Positions 17,766 to 26,804 of a stretch of DNA of 64,000 nt are shown piece by piece. Made by a program: the position numbers and the translations under genes. The DNA comes from Mucilaginibacter sp. (GTDB lineage Bacteria > Bacteroidota > Bacteroidia > Sphingobacteriales > Sphingobacteriaceae): positions 113,187 to 177,186 of the forward strand of contig NZ_JAQBOF010000004.1 in NCBI RefSeq assembly GCF_028288185.1, in the 5' to 3' direction. The notes under the pieces were generated by a model that did no database searches, had not been told where the DNA came from, and saw only the letters and a program-made list of their open reading frames with translations. The stretch's first letter is position 1, and each line of letters begins with the position of its first letter.

Positions 17766-18175
17766 AATAAATCAGGGTTTTCTGATTTTACTTTTAAAAC
17801 ATATCTATTTCTCATTTCATCAAAATTGATAAATATTTTTCTGCGGAACCTATTACCAACAGTAAACCTTTCATTTTCAATCATCTTTTCCTCTTCTAGC
17901 TCCTTCAAATATTTTTTTGTGCTGGTTGTGCCTAATCCCAATCGTTCTGCAAGTCCTTCATTTGTCGCAAAACAATAACCTATTTTAAATGACAAGCCGC
18001 TAATAATAAGAAAGAGCAACCTTGCTTGTATTGATAGTCTGTCATCATACATCACATCAACTGATGCCATCATTGTACGGTACTTGTCCCTGAATGATTC
18101 ATAGTTTGATATAAATTCATCTCTTTGCAGATGCACGATTGATACTTGTTGTCTTTGCTTATTTAATGGTTTCAT
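17666..18175 (-). CDS. Winged-helix protein of a degenerate mobile element (copy 2)
   Basis: A 169-residue protein with a charged N-terminus, then SIQARLLFLIISGLSFKIGYC and a winged helix (LAERLGLGTTSTKKYLKELEEEKMIENERF, about residues 80-110). It matches the frameshifted protein at 2366-2933 over the helix-turn-helix and the segment before it. Proteins of this type are found next to replication or integration genes of Bacteroidota mobile elements; whether it starts replication or controls it is not decidable here. The last 30 or so residues may be out of frame, because better coding signal continues in another frame. Upstream DNA (18176-18964) matches the DNA upstream of copy 1. Confidence 0.65.
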   Translation of the reverse strand: MKPLNKQRQQVSIVHLQRDEFISNYESFRDKYRTMMASVDVMYDDRLSIQARLLFLIISGLSFKIGYCFATNEGLAERLGLGTTSTKKYLKELEEEKMIENERFTVGNRFRRKIFINFDEMRNRYVLKVKSENPDLLGLMVNTKEATAKPLVISNIKIKFGRLMQILGS

Positions 18176-18288
18176 GATTATTAAGTTTTTTACTTTAATA
18201 ATCTTTATTAATTTAATTCTTTCTTAATTAAGGCTTAGGTACAGGTCTCTACTTCGTCTTATAGGTAATATTCTATTAGGTAATAGCC

Positions 18289-18315
18289 CTTCTTTCTTTA
18301 GTTAAAAGAAAGAAG
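18289..18315. terminator. Hairpin upstream of the HTH gene
   Basis: An 11-bp perfect stem (CTTCTTTCTTT and its complement) with loop AGTTA. A shorter palindrome of the same letters stands in the corresponding place of copy 1 at 3056-3069, so it is a conserved part of the element. It may be a terminator insulating the HTH gene or a cruciform control site. Confidence 0.5.
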
Positions 18316-18374
18316 CAAAGAATAATATAATACAAGCAATTTTATGAATAAACTTTAAATCAAAGCAAAAAGCA

Positions 18375-18800
18375 AGCATCAAATTAAGGAATCGTGCATA
18401 GTACACTACTTCAGAAATATATAAAGGAGAACCAAGATCAAGAAAATAGCATCAACCACAATACCATTTCACGAGTAATTTAAAAGAGAGAATATTCTCC
18501 GGCGATGGGGATATGCAAAGGCTTTATGCATTCTGGAATGTTTAATATAGGCCACGCTTCAGTATGTAACCAAAGAAGCAATTGTGGAGTATGCTATTTA
18601 GCAACTCAAATCAAAAATGACGGGAACAGTAAAGCATCTTTTTAATTGTTCGGTTGTTCGTATTGTAGTGCAATTATTTCATAGTTTATTTTAAGCCACT
18701 TTTTAATGCTTTAGAGTGCTTAATATAAATTAACTGGCACTTACTTGGCCTATCCTCATATTGTTTGACTTAGGTGATTTCTATTGTCTAGATCGACAAC
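18375..18800. repeat. Non-coding block shared with 3111-3410 (degenerate element, copy 2)
   Basis: The 18176-18964 spacer holds no credible gene. Two stretches match copy 1: 18375-18550, with GTAATTTAAAA, AGAGAAT and GGCGATG, and 18700-18799, ending in TTGTC-N6-GACAA (18784-18799). The dyad and the order of blocks are conserved while the intervening DNA has diverged. The last 160 bp before the secretion operon probably contain its promoter, but no clear TTTG/TAnnTTTG pair was found. Confidence 0.6.
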
Positions 18801-18964
18801 GGGAGAGAGGGGAGTAGCGATACTCTGATACGCTACTGTATTAAGCTTGTTGCCTGATTAAATTAACGGCCTTCGAAAATAAATAATCATATTAAGCGCA
18901 AAATTTATTTCAGTATCTATTAATTAGAAAATAAAAGTTCTTAGATTTAACTTCAAATCTGAGA

Positions 18965-19924
18965 ATGAAAACTAAACCTGTACATTATTTCCTGCTGATC
19001 TTATTTGCAGTAATTACCCTAATGTCTTCCTGCAAGGATATTATGGAGCCATCACTGAATAAAAGAACGGTAACTTTAGAAGCTCCCAGAAACCAGTTTC
19101 AAAGTTCCAGCTACACCGTAAATTTTTGGTGGGATGAGGTGGAAGATGCTTTAACTTATCGCTTACAGGTGGTAACCCCAAATTTTACAAATATTGGCAG
19201 CCTCGTACTTGACACTATGGTTAAGAGCAACAAATTCACCTTTAATCTTAAACCGGGTAATTATGAATGGCATCTATTGGCCCAAAACGGCAGTTCACAA
19301 ACGTCATATAGTTTTCCTAGGAACTTTACAATATTAACTACATCAATTAGCGGCCAATCTGTTCAGTTAACATCGCCGGCAAACAATTTCCTTACTAACC
19401 AAAGCGCAATTATTCTCCAATGGGGAAATTTATATGGTGCCACTAAATATCATTTAGAAATTGATACCAACAGCTTTGTAAACGAAAATACTTTGGTATA
19501 TGATCAATCTATTCCCGGGCAGCAAATAAACTTCACTTTCCCTAAAGACCAAATTTACCAATGGCGAATACGTGCCGAAAACGACACTGCAAAGAGCCAA
19601 TGGTCATCAATTAACGCAGTTACTTATGATCATACTCCTCCTGCCCAGGTTGTTTCTACCTCTCCATTAAATAACCAGCAAATCAGTTCGCCGGCGGCTA
19701 TGCAGTGGAATGCGGCACCATCTGCTTCCAGGTATAAGTTATATGCCTTTAAGGGGGACTCTACAACTATTTATAATTCAAGTTTTCCGGTTTTTGTAAA
19801 TACAAATAGCTATAGCTTTAGTTTAGGTACAATAGGGGAAAGAATATATTGGAAAATTACAGCTGTAGATGCAGCAGGAAACGAAGGCAGGGCCAGTATT
19901 TTAAAAAGCTTTGTTTTAAAATAG
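18965..19924 (+). CDS. Lipoprotein with fibronectin-III-like repeats, first gene of the secretion operon
   Basis: A 319-residue lipoprotein with an N-terminal hydrophobic stretch and a lipobox ending MSSCKD. It contains three similar beta-sandwich units, each with a W-x-W or Q-W core and a Y-x-L/Y-x-W element: VNFWWDEVEDALTYRLQV, IILQWGNLYGATKYHLEI and AAMQWNAAPSASRYKLYA. The pattern fits FN3-like or SusE-like domains. It is followed 11 bp later by the GspC-like gene, so it is probably part of the type II secretion machine or anchors a substrate at the cell surface. A small AGATTT/AAATCT hairpin lies just before the ATG. No close named family is claimed. Confidence 0.75.
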   Translation: MKTKPVHYFLLILFAVITLMSSCKDIMEPSLNKRTVTLEAPRNQFQSSSYTVNFWWDEVEDALTYRLQVVTPNFTNIGSLVLDTMVKSNKFTFNLKPGNYEWHLLAQNGSSQTSYSFPRNFTILTTSISGQSVQLTSPANNFLTNQSAIILQWGNLYGATKYHLEIDTNSFVNENTLVYDQSIPGQQINFTFPKDQIYQWRIRAENDTAKSQWSSINAVTYDHTPPAQVVSTSPLNNQQISSPAAMQWNAAPSASRYKLYAFKGDSTTIYNSSFPVFVNTNSYSFSLGTIGERIYWKITAVDAAGNEGRASILKSFVLK

Positions 19925-19935
19925 CTTTTATAATT

Positions 19936-20424
19936 ATGAAAAATAAAAAGGTTACCTACTTTTTAGGTTTCTTGGCTTTAGTAATGTGGGGGATAATTAT
20001 ATACCGGATATTTGATTCGGCAGGCGGGTCTGAAAATGACTTACCAATTGCTGAAAAGAAAAGAAACAAAGAATCTTATAATGATTATACCATTCCAAAG
20101 GATACAACACGTCTTCTATTAAATTATAAAGACCCGTTTGAATTAAAAAAGCAAAAAGACATTATACAAGGTATAAATAAAAAGCCTGCTGTAGCTAAAA
20201 TTGTTCAACCGGCTTTTAAACCTGTTTTTAACTGGGGCTTTATTAAATATTCGGGATACATTCGTAACCCTGGATCTAAAAAACTGGTTGCATTTGTCAC
20301 TATAAATGGCAAGACGATAATGATGTCAGAAGGCGAAACTGCCGAACAAGTTAAATTGGTTAAAAATTTACAGGATTCTATAAAAATTACATTTAATGAT
20401 AAAACTGCTTTTATAAAAATGTGA
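19936..20424 (+). CDS. GspC-like single-pass protein of type II secretion
   Basis: A 162-residue protein starting MKNKKVTYFLGFLALVMWG, one N-terminal membrane helix, then a charged linker and a small C-terminal beta domain (GFIKYSGYIRNPGSKKLVAF, TINGKTIMMSEGETAEQVKL). The layout and the G-x-I/ING/EGE pattern are those of the GspC homology region, which links the inner-membrane platform to the secretin. The frame is open further upstream, but this ATG is the one outside the lipoprotein gene and fits a signal-anchor. Assignment rests on position and fold pattern; sequence similarity to proteobacterial GspC is weak. Confidence 0.6.
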   Translation: MKNKKVTYFLGFLALVMWGIIIYRIFDSAGGSENDLPIAEKKRNKESYNDYTIPKDTTRLLLNYKDPFELKKQKDIIQGINKKPAVAKIVQPAFKPVFNWGFIKYSGYIRNPGSKKLVAFVTINGKTIMMSEGETAEQVKLVKNLQDSIKITFNDKTAFIKM

Positions 20425-20436
20425 TCTTAATACTTT

Positions 20437-21066
20437 ATGAAAAAAATATTAATACTATTCTTATTTATCTCACCTTCAGTTATTGCTCAGAAAATTCCGG
20501 ATTACGGATTTAATAAAGTAAGGATATCGGGAGAGGATAAAACCGTACAGGCAGAGTTAAAACCTGTTAAATCAAATCCGAATATTGAAACTGATCGCCT
20601 ATATTATTGGTACAGCAGTAATATTATACATTCGACACAAGGCGGTTTTAGCGGCAAGTTACTGAATGGCAAATACACGGAATATTATCTTAATAAAAAT
20701 TTAAAAGAGCAGGGCGCTTTTGTTAAAGGACTTAAAGATGGTATTTGGACAACTTGGGACGAAAACGGATCGATCACCCAGCTTTATACCTGGAAAAAGG
20801 GAATTAAAGACGGTGCGTTTAGTCTTTATAATGAGCACGGAAACTTAAAACAAACAGGTAACTATAATAATAACTTATTAGACGGTAAGATAAAAACATA
20901 TAGTGAAACCGGGCCATCAATTGTAGTTGTATATAATGACGGAGTTGAGGTTAAAAACGAGCCTTCTAAATTTTGGCAAAAAATAAAGCAAAAACTAAAT
21001 ATCTTTAAAAAGAAAAACAAATCGCCCAAACAGGATACTAAAATAAAGGCCAATACCAATAAATAG
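20437..21066 (+). CDS. Secreted MORN-repeat-like protein
   Basis: A 209-residue protein with signal peptide (LILFLFISPSVIAQ) and MORN/YwqK-type repeats in the middle: LNGKYTEYYLNKNLKEQGAF, GLKDGIWTTWDENGSITQLY, GIKDGAFSLYNEHGNLKQTG and LLDGKIKTYSETG. The C-terminus is a lysine-rich tail. Such repeats form beta-hairpin stacks that bind peptide, lipid or sugar; no enzyme motif is seen. It lies inside the secretion operon, 12 bp from the preceding gene, so it may be an accessory or a substrate of the system. Confidence 0.75.
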   Translation: MKKILILFLFISPSVIAQKIPDYGFNKVRISGEDKTVQAELKPVKSNPNIETDRLYYWYSSNIIHSTQGGFSGKLLNGKYTEYYLNKNLKEQGAFVKGLKDGIWTTWDENGSITQLYTWKKGIKDGAFSLYNEHGNLKQTGNYNNNLLDGKIKTYSETGPSIVVVYNDGVEVKNEPSKFWQKIKQKLNIFKKKNKSPKQDTKIKANTNK

Positions 21067-21092
21067 CCCCTTAATCTGATAACCCTAAAGGA

Positions 21093-22361
21093 ATGCTTAA
21101 AGCTTCTGCGTTATATATTGTAATAGTTATTGCTTTAGTAATTGGCCTGCTTTGTTCGTCACTTATAGTTGTTGCTTATTTTTACAGATTGCAATATCAA
21201 CGTACGTTTAGACGTGACAGACTGCAAAACAATGTAAGTTCGGGTGTAAACATATTAATTGCAGACCAGGGCAATAGTTTTACTAACGAAAAGGTATTAA
21301 GTTTATTTGGTAGCGATGCTGATTCTATATCGCTTAAAAAAACAATGTGGGGGCTATATGATGTGGGCCTTTCAAAAGCTTTTATTCAAAAAGATACATT
21401 ATATAAAACTTTTTTAATTGCTAATTCTATTGATTCAACCAAATGGGCGGCTTTATACCTTATTGATGAAGACAGACCTCTTTCTGTGAGCGGCAAAACA
21501 ATGATAAAAGGGAATGCATACATTGCAAAAGCAGGCATTAAAGAAGCTTATGTTGATAATAAATCATACCAGGGTGATAAGCGATTGGTAATAGGTAAAA
21601 TATACAATAGTGACAAAAAGCTACCCCTGTTAAATACAGATCGTTTAAACCGGCTTGAAAAATACTTTAGCGAAACAAGTAATATTGATAATACGATATT
21701 AAAATATGACACCTTGCATAACTCATTTCTATCCGAAACACGTTTAGCGCATTTTGGTAAGAAAGTAGAAACCCTTGAAAATATTAAACTTACCGGTAAC
21801 ATCATTTTATTTTCAGATACTACGGTCATTATCGAAAAAACAGCACAATTAAATAATGTTATGGTTTTTGCACGATCAATAGTTGTAAAAAGTGGATTTG
21901 AGGGCACTTGCCAGCTTTTTGCAACAGACTCTATTGGTGTAGAGTGCGATTGCATTTTTAATTATCCGTCCGGTTTGGGCGTTATGCGCTTTCAACCATC
22001 AAAAATCAGTCTACCCGTTTTATTACATATTGGCGAAAACACAAAAATAGGCGGCGTAATATTTACTTATGATAAAAATTACGATGGTAATAAACAACCA
22101 TTTATGGATATCGGTAAAAATGCAAACCTAACCGGCCAGATATATTCGCAAGGCATATTGGGCCTTAAAGATGGTATTGTAGTAAATGGCAGTGTTTTTA
22201 CAAGCCGGTTTCTTTACCAGAGCACATTTACTAGGTATGAAAACTATATTATAAACACAACCATAAATTCAACGGCGTTATCACCTTATTACTTAAATAG
22301 CGAACTTATGCCTGTATCTGCTAAAAAGAAAAAAGTATTACAATGGCTGGAGGCGAATTAA
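21093..22361 (+). CDS. Membrane-anchored protein in the GspK position, unrecognised
   Basis: A 422-residue protein with one N-terminal helix (LYIVIVIALVIGLLCSSLIVVAY) preceded by only a few residues, like a pseudopilin or GspK N-terminus but without a clear prepilin cleavage motif. The C-terminal half has a right-handed beta-helix flavour (NVMVFARSIVVKSGF, CQLFATDSIGVECDC, LHIGENTKIGGVIFTYDK, GKNANLTGQIYSQG, GIVVNGSVFTSRF). This recalls polymer-forming or bactofilin-like repeats. It overlaps the next pseudopilin gene by 19 bases. GspK normally caps the pseudopilus tip; here that role may be taken by this different fold. Function is inferred from position only. Confidence 0.65.
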   Translation: MLKASALYIVIVIALVIGLLCSSLIVVAYFYRLQYQRTFRRDRLQNNVSSGVNILIADQGNSFTNEKVLSLFGSDADSISLKKTMWGLYDVGLSKAFIQKDTLYKTFLIANSIDSTKWAALYLIDEDRPLSVSGKTMIKGNAYIAKAGIKEAYVDNKSYQGDKRLVIGKIYNSDKKLPLLNTDRLNRLEKYFSETSNIDNTILKYDTLHNSFLSETRLAHFGKKVETLENIKLTGNIILFSDTTVIIEKTAQLNNVMVFARSIVVKSGFEGTCQLFATDSIGVECDCIFNYPSGLGVMRFQPSKISLPVLLHIGENTKIGGVIFTYDKNYDGNKQPFMDIGKNANLTGQIYSQGILGLKDGIVVNGSVFTSRFLYQSTFTRYENYIINTTINSTALSPYYLNSELMPVSAKKKKVLQWLEAN

Positions 22362-22711
22362 AATACAACAGCCGGGTTAAGGCTTCCACCATATTAGAAG
22401 TAATTATATCAATGATAATTATACTATTGGTATTTACTATAGCGATGATGATATCGGCCAATATAATGCGGTCATCCTTATCAGTAAAAAAAATAAATGC
22501 GCAAGCTGTATTACATGAATTATTAATTAAAGCCGAACAAAATAAAGAAGTCCATTCACAATCCTTTACAACTGATGACTTTAGCGTTGTACAGGAAGTC
22601 AAACCAGATGAGAACTTTCAGAATTTGCTGAATATACATTTAACAGCCTATGACACTAATCAGGAAAAAGTTGCCGAATTGCAAAAAATTATAGCTAATA
22701 AAAATGAGTAA
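22343..22711 (+). CDS. Minor pseudopilin, GspI-like
   Basis: A 122-residue protein with a class III prepilin signal: a short basic leader and KASTILEVIISMIIILLVFT, in which cleavage before STILEV leaves the conserved glutamate at position 5. The mature part is short and ends in a charged helix. It overlaps the end of the preceding gene and the start of the next (by 8 bases), as is usual for clustered minor pseudopilins. It should enter the pseudopilus after processing by the peptidase encoded at 24849. GspI versus GspH identity cannot be settled. Confidence 0.75.
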   Translation: MAGGELKYNSRVKASTILEVIISMIIILLVFTIAMMISANIMRSSLSVKKINAQAVLHELLIKAEQNKEVHSQSFTTDDFSVVQEVKPDENFQNLLNIHLTAYDTNQEKVAELQKIIANKNE

Positions 22712-23210
22712 GCACCGCATAAGCGCTTTTACAATTATGGAAGTTACCGTTGCTATGCTAATAGCTTCGATAGCCATAGGCATTACTTATACTGTTTACA
22801 CAATAGTTTCAAGATCATACGCTATTTATAAGGTTAAAAATAACAATATGGCAGTTTTAATACGTCTGGATGAATTATTAAAAAATGATTTTGAGCACGC
22901 CGCTATAATTTCAAAAACTCAAAATGGTTTGGTCTTTAAAAGCCCGGACAAGTTGGTGATCTATGAGATTGAACCGGATTTTATTATAAGAACAAGTGGT
23001 ATAACAGATACGTTTAAGGTAAAGGCCCCGGAAATTAATACCGCATTTGAAAATACTCCAATAACAGAAATTAATGCCGAAGAAGAACAAAATCGAATAG
23101 ACGAATTACAACTGATAATACTATTTGATACCAAAAAAATTCCGTATCATTACTATAAGCTATACAGTTCTGTAAACCTTATTCAAAGAAATACAAATGC
23201 CGTCAATTGA
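22704..23210 (+). CDS. Minor pseudopilin, GspJ-like
   Basis: A 168-residue protein with a prepilin N-terminus (RISAFTIMEVTVAMLIASIA): cleavage before FTIMEV gives the usual Phe1 and Glu5 of mature pseudopilins. The C-terminal globular part has alternating strands (NGLVFKSPDKLVIYEIEPDF). It overlaps its neighbours on both sides, 8 bases upstream and 14 downstream. It would be a minor subunit at or near the pseudopilus tip. Confidence 0.78.
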   Translation: MSKHRISAFTIMEVTVAMLIASIAIGITYTVYTIVSRSYAIYKVKNNNMAVLIRLDELLKNDFEHAAIISKTQNGLVFKSPDKLVIYEIEPDFIIRTSGITDTFKVKAPEINTAFENTPITEINAEEEQNRIDELQLIILFDTKKIPYHYYKLYSSVNLIQRNTNAVN

Positions 23211-24345
23211 TCTAAACAGGTACGAAACAAAAAAAACGGTTACCCCTGTTAAGAAAACAGAAAGTATTGGCTTAACGGCATTACTAAACCGCGACATCAG
23301 CTTTGGCAATAAAGAACTGAATGATAAAAAGAAAGAATACTTATATTTAGAACTGGGCTCTTTATTACAAGCCGGTATTAACTTAAAGAGCAGTTTTGAA
23401 TTAATTATCGCCGATCAGCAAAAAAAGAAGGATAAAGAACTTTATACCGCCATACAACGAGCTGTATTAAATGGCACTACATTTTCGCAGGCTTTGCAGC
23501 AAACCGGCCAATTTTCTTTATATGAAGTTTATAGTTTACAAATTGGCGAAGAAACGGGCAAACTGATAGAAGTACTGCAAGATCTGGCCAAATTTTATCA
23601 GAACAAGATCAAGCAGCGCCGTAAAATAGTTTCGGCATTAACTTACCCGTGTGTGGTAATGACAACTTCGTTAGGTGCCGTATTTTTTATGTTAAAATTT
23701 GTGGTACCCATGTTTGGTGATGTATTTAAACGTTTTGGCGGCAAACTACCCTGGATAACTGAAAAGATAATCGGTGTTTCGCAGGCGTTAGAAAATAATT
23801 TTTTACGATTTATAATTTTACTGGCACTAATCACCGCGTTTATTTTAAGCGTACGAAAAACAGAGCAGTTTAGAAAAGTATCTTCTAAATTATTATTACG
23901 CATCCCACTAGTTGGTAACCTGGTGCAAAAAATATACCTGGCCCGTTTTTGCAATTCTATGCGTTTGTTAATAAATGCACGGCTGCCATTACTACGCGCA
24001 ATAGCGCTTATTAAACAAATGATAGAATACTATCCTATCGAATCATCATTGCAAAAGGTGGAAGACGATATTATGAATGGAAAATCACTACATCAAAGCA
24101 TGCAGCAGTTTAGCATTTATCCATCTAAGATGATACAGTTAGTTAAAGTAGGCGAAGAGACCAATCAGCTTGATTATTTTTTCGGGAAAATATCCGAACA
24201 GTATATTGAAGAAGTGGAGTTTAAAACATCAACCATCAGCAGTATGATGGAGCCTTTGATCATTATATTCCTGGGCCTGATAGTTGGCGTTATTTTAATA
24301 TCTATGTATTTACCATTGTTCCAGATGAGTAATAGTTTTCAATAA
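23197..24345 (+). CDS. gspF: Type II secretion inner-membrane platform protein GspF
   Basis: A 382-residue GspF/PilC family protein with the two repeated T2SSF domains. The first carries YLELGSLLQAGINLKSSFEL and QIGEETGKLIEVLQDLAKFY, the second FCNSMRLLINARLPLLRAIAL and VKVGEETNQLDYFFGKISEQY. Three membrane segments are visible: around residues 148-172, around 208-218 and at the C-terminus (LIIIFLGLIVGVILISMYLPLF). It forms the inner-membrane core that couples the GspE ATPase to pseudopilus growth. It is shorter than many GspF proteins at the N-terminus. Confidence 0.93.
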   Translation: MPSIDLNRYETKKTVTPVKKTESIGLTALLNRDISFGNKELNDKKKEYLYLELGSLLQAGINLKSSFELIIADQQKKKDKELYTAIQRAVLNGTTFSQALQQTGQFSLYEVYSLQIGEETGKLIEVLQDLAKFYQNKIKQRRKIVSALTYPCVVMTTSLGAVFFMLKFVVPMFGDVFKRFGGKLPWITEKIIGVSQALENNFLRFIILLALITAFILSVRKTEQFRKVSSKLLLRIPLVGNLVQKIYLARFCNSMRLLINARLPLLRAIALIKQMIEYYPIESSLQKVEDDIMNGKSLHQSMQQFSIYPSKMIQLVKVGEETNQLDYFFGKISEQYIEEVEFKTSTISSMMEPLIIIFLGLIVGVILISMYLPLFQMSNSFQ

Positions 24346-24421
24346 CTATTACTCAAATAATTTTATAAATTGCATTTGTTATCATGCAAATAACTGCTAG
24401 ATTAGTGCTCATATTTTTTAC

Positions 24422-24847
24422 ATGAAAACCTATAAGACCTTACTTGCCAAACGCCTTAAAGCTTATACACTTACAGAAATACTTGTTGTACTTGTTATAA
24501 TTGGCATTTTAGTATTATTGGCTTTGCCAAATCTATTGCCTTTAATTACCAAAGCTAAAAGTACAGAGGCAAAAGTGCAATTGGAGCATGTTCAAACCTT
24601 GGAAAAAAACTATTTTTATGAGCATTCTAAATATTCAAAAGATCTTACAGAAATAGGTTTTATACAAGAACCATTAAGCACCACCAATAAAGATGGAAGG
24701 GCTAATTATCAAATTACTATTTCAAATGTTACTACTACCACATTTACCGCCCGTGCAACTGCAGTAGTAGATTTTAATGGTAACGGCACTTTTAATGTTT
24801 GGGAAATTGACCAGGATAAAACTTTAAAAGAAGTAACTCCTGATTAA
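24422..24847 (+). CDS. gspG: Major pseudopilin GspG-like
   Basis: A 141-residue pseudopilin. The leader KTYKTLLAKRLKA is followed by YTLTEILVVLVIIGILVLLA, with the Glu5 needed for assembly; the residue at +1 is Tyr rather than Phe. The mature domain is small and begins TKAKSTEAKVQLEHVQTLEKNY, the usual GspG alpha-spine extension, and contains DFNGNGTFNVWEIDQDK near the end, an acidic loop like the calcium-binding loop of GspG. It is the probable main subunit of the pseudopilus. It ends one base before the peptidase gene. Confidence 0.85.
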   Translation: MKTYKTLLAKRLKAYTLTEILVVLVIIGILVLLALPNLLPLITKAKSTEAKVQLEHVQTLEKNYFYEHSKYSKDLTEIGFIQEPLSTTNKDGRANYQITISNVTTTTFTARATAVVDFNGNGTFNVWEIDQDKTLKEVTPD

Positions 24848-24848
24848 T

Positions 24849-25373
24849 GTGTTGCTAGTTAGAATTTTAATATTGGTAGTGTTGCTACTGGTTTTTGTGC
24901 AGGACCTATTAAGCAGATCGGTTTATTGGATCGTATTTCCGGTATTAACTATTTTGTTTATAGTCGCCCGAGTAGTATTGCACCAGTCGCTATCAGAAAT
25001 AGGACAATCTGTATTAATTAATTGCGGTTTTTTAGCGGCACAGTTGTTATTGGTTTCTGCATGGTTTTCAGTTAAACAGGGTAAATGGGTAAATATCATG
25101 TCCCAGCTATTAGGCTGGGGCGATGTTTTATTTTTACTTTGTATCACGTTCTATCTATCCGTTCTTAATTTTTTAGTTTTCTATATAGTCAGTTTAATGG
25201 GCGTATTAGCATTATGGCTTGTAGGTCAAATGCTGATCAGCAAAAAAAACCGGCATATACCATTAGCCGGCTTTCAGGCAATACTATTTGCTGTATTCCT
25301 TATAAATAGTTGGTGGTTAATGCCCATTGATTTAATGAATGATGATTGGCTGCTTCACTTTATAATAAAATGA
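24849..25373 (+). CDS. Prepilin peptidase (A24 family), GspO-like
   Basis: A 174-residue polytopic membrane protein. Two aspartates expected of A24 aspartic proteases are present: D19 in FVQDLLSRSV and D92 in LLGWGDVLFL, the latter within the GxGD motif. It lacks the N-terminal methyltransferase domain and CxxC motifs of full-length PilD, so it is a short peptidase-only form. It would cleave the four prepilin-type proteins encoded next to it. Its last four bases (ATGA) contain the start codon of gspE. Confidence 0.8.
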   Translation: MLLVRILILVVLLLVFVQDLLSRSVYWIVFPVLTILFIVARVVLHQSLSEIGQSVLINCGFLAAQLLLVSAWFSVKQGKWVNIMSQLLGWGDVLFLLCITFYLSVLNFLVFYIVSLMGVLALWLVGQMLISKKNRHIPLAGFQAILFAVFLINSWWLMPIDLMNDDWLLHFIIK

Positions 25374-26800
25374 GTTTAACCGAAGAGATTGTTTTATTAA
25401 CGGATAATATCCATCTGCTCACAAAAGACCAGGCCTGGCATTACAGGGTTCTGCCAAAAGGTAAACTAAATAATCAATTTAGTCTTTATTGTGAAACTTC
25501 AGCAGATATGTACGATCTATCAGCTGAACTGGAAATATTATTGGGTGCAGATATCAAACTTGAGCCAATAGCTGATGAAGTTATAGCAAGGCTGCTTTCT
25601 AAATATTATATCAAAGATAACGCTATACAAGGTTCGACCCAATTACAGGGGAATAACGCGGATGATTTTTTATTGAATTTAATACAGGAAGCCAAAAATT
25701 TAAAAAGCAGCGATATCCACATCGAAAGCTATGAAAATAAATGCCGGGTTCGCATCCGTATTGATGGGATGATGGTGGAACGATATTTATTAAAACGAGA
25801 TGAATATCCGGCATTAATAAACAAAGTGAAAATAATAGCCAATCTTGATATTGCTGAAAAACGCTTACCACAGGACGGGCGCATTAATTTTAAACATAAT
25901 GATCAGCAGTTTGATATAAGAGCCTCTATCTTACCTACATTACATGGTGAAAAAGTAGTATTGCGCCTTTTAAATAATGATGCTACCGATATTGACCTGA
26001 ACCGCCTGGGCTTTTCTTTTTTCGATTTGGATAATTACCTGCAAGGTGCGAAAAAACCAAATGGCATCTTATTAATTAGCGGCCCGACAGGCTCAGGTAA
26101 AACTACTACGCTTTACGCAACCCTTAAACTTTTAAATAAAGAAACAAGGAATATACTAACCATTGAAGATCCGGTAGAATATACGCTGGAAGGCATTAAC
26201 CAAGTTCAATTAAAAGAATCAATTGGCTTAACCTTTGCAGCGGCCCTAAGAACGTTTTTAAGACAGGATCCGGATGTAATTATGGTTGGTGAGATCAGAG
26301 ATACAGAAACAGCTAATATGGCCATCAGGGCGGCACTAACGGGGCACCTGGTGCTCTCTACCATTCACACTAACTCTGCATGGGGAACCGTTTCACGTTT
26401 AATTGACATGGGCATCCCTCCTTTTTTGGTTGCCAATACCTTAAATACCACTGCGGCACAACGCTTAGTTAGGTTATTATGCGCACATTGCAAAAAAGAG
26501 AAAGAGTTTAATGAGAGCTTATACCCTAAACAATTTAAGCCGTATGCCAAGATAACTACCCACTATACAGCACAGGGTTGCGAGCAATGTTATTATACTG
26601 GCTATAAGGGCCGTAGGGCTGTTTATGAAGTTATTCCGATCGATCAGGAATTAGCTTTTGAAATAAAGAATGGAAACATGTATATTCAGGACCTTTTAAA
26701 GGAAAGAGGAATTCAGACACTGACAGAGAATGCTTTCAATTTATTCAATGAAGGCTTAACCTCAATAGAGGAGATTTATCCGCTTCTGTTTAACTACTAA
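25370..26800 (+). CDS. gspE: Type II secretion ATPase GspE
   Basis: A hexameric cytoplasmic ATPase of 476 residues. The ATG at 25370 is chosen because it overlaps the upstream stop as ATGA; an in-frame ATG 24 bases earlier lies inside the previous gene. Motifs in order: SSDIHIE (N2 domain), RLPQDGRINF, Walker A GPTGSGKTTT (about 238), Asp box TIEDPVEYT, Walker B PDVIMVGEIRD, His box HLVLSTIHTN, and a zinc-binding tetracysteine module (CAHC and CEQC). The tetracysteine element points to GspE/PilB rather than the retraction ATPase PilT. Confidence 0.96.
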   Translation: MSLTEEIVLLTDNIHLLTKDQAWHYRVLPKGKLNNQFSLYCETSADMYDLSAELEILLGADIKLEPIADEVIARLLSKYYIKDNAIQGSTQLQGNNADDFLLNLIQEAKNLKSSDIHIESYENKCRVRIRIDGMMVERYLLKRDEYPALINKVKIIANLDIAEKRLPQDGRINFKHNDQQFDIRASILPTLHGEKVVLRLLNNDATDIDLNRLGFSFFDLDNYLQGAKKPNGILLISGPTGSGKTTTLYATLKLLNKETRNILTIEDPVEYTLEGINQVQLKESIGLTFAAALRTFLRQDPDVIMVGEIRDTETANMAIRAALTGHLVLSTIHTNSAWGTVSRLIDMGIPPFLVANTLNTTAAQRLVRLLCAHCKKEKEFNESLYPKQFKPYAKITTHYTAQGCEQCYYTGYKGRRAVYEVIPIDQELAFEIKNGNMYIQDLLKERGIQTLTENAFNLFNEGLTSIEEIYPLLFNY

Positions 26801-26804
26801 ACCT

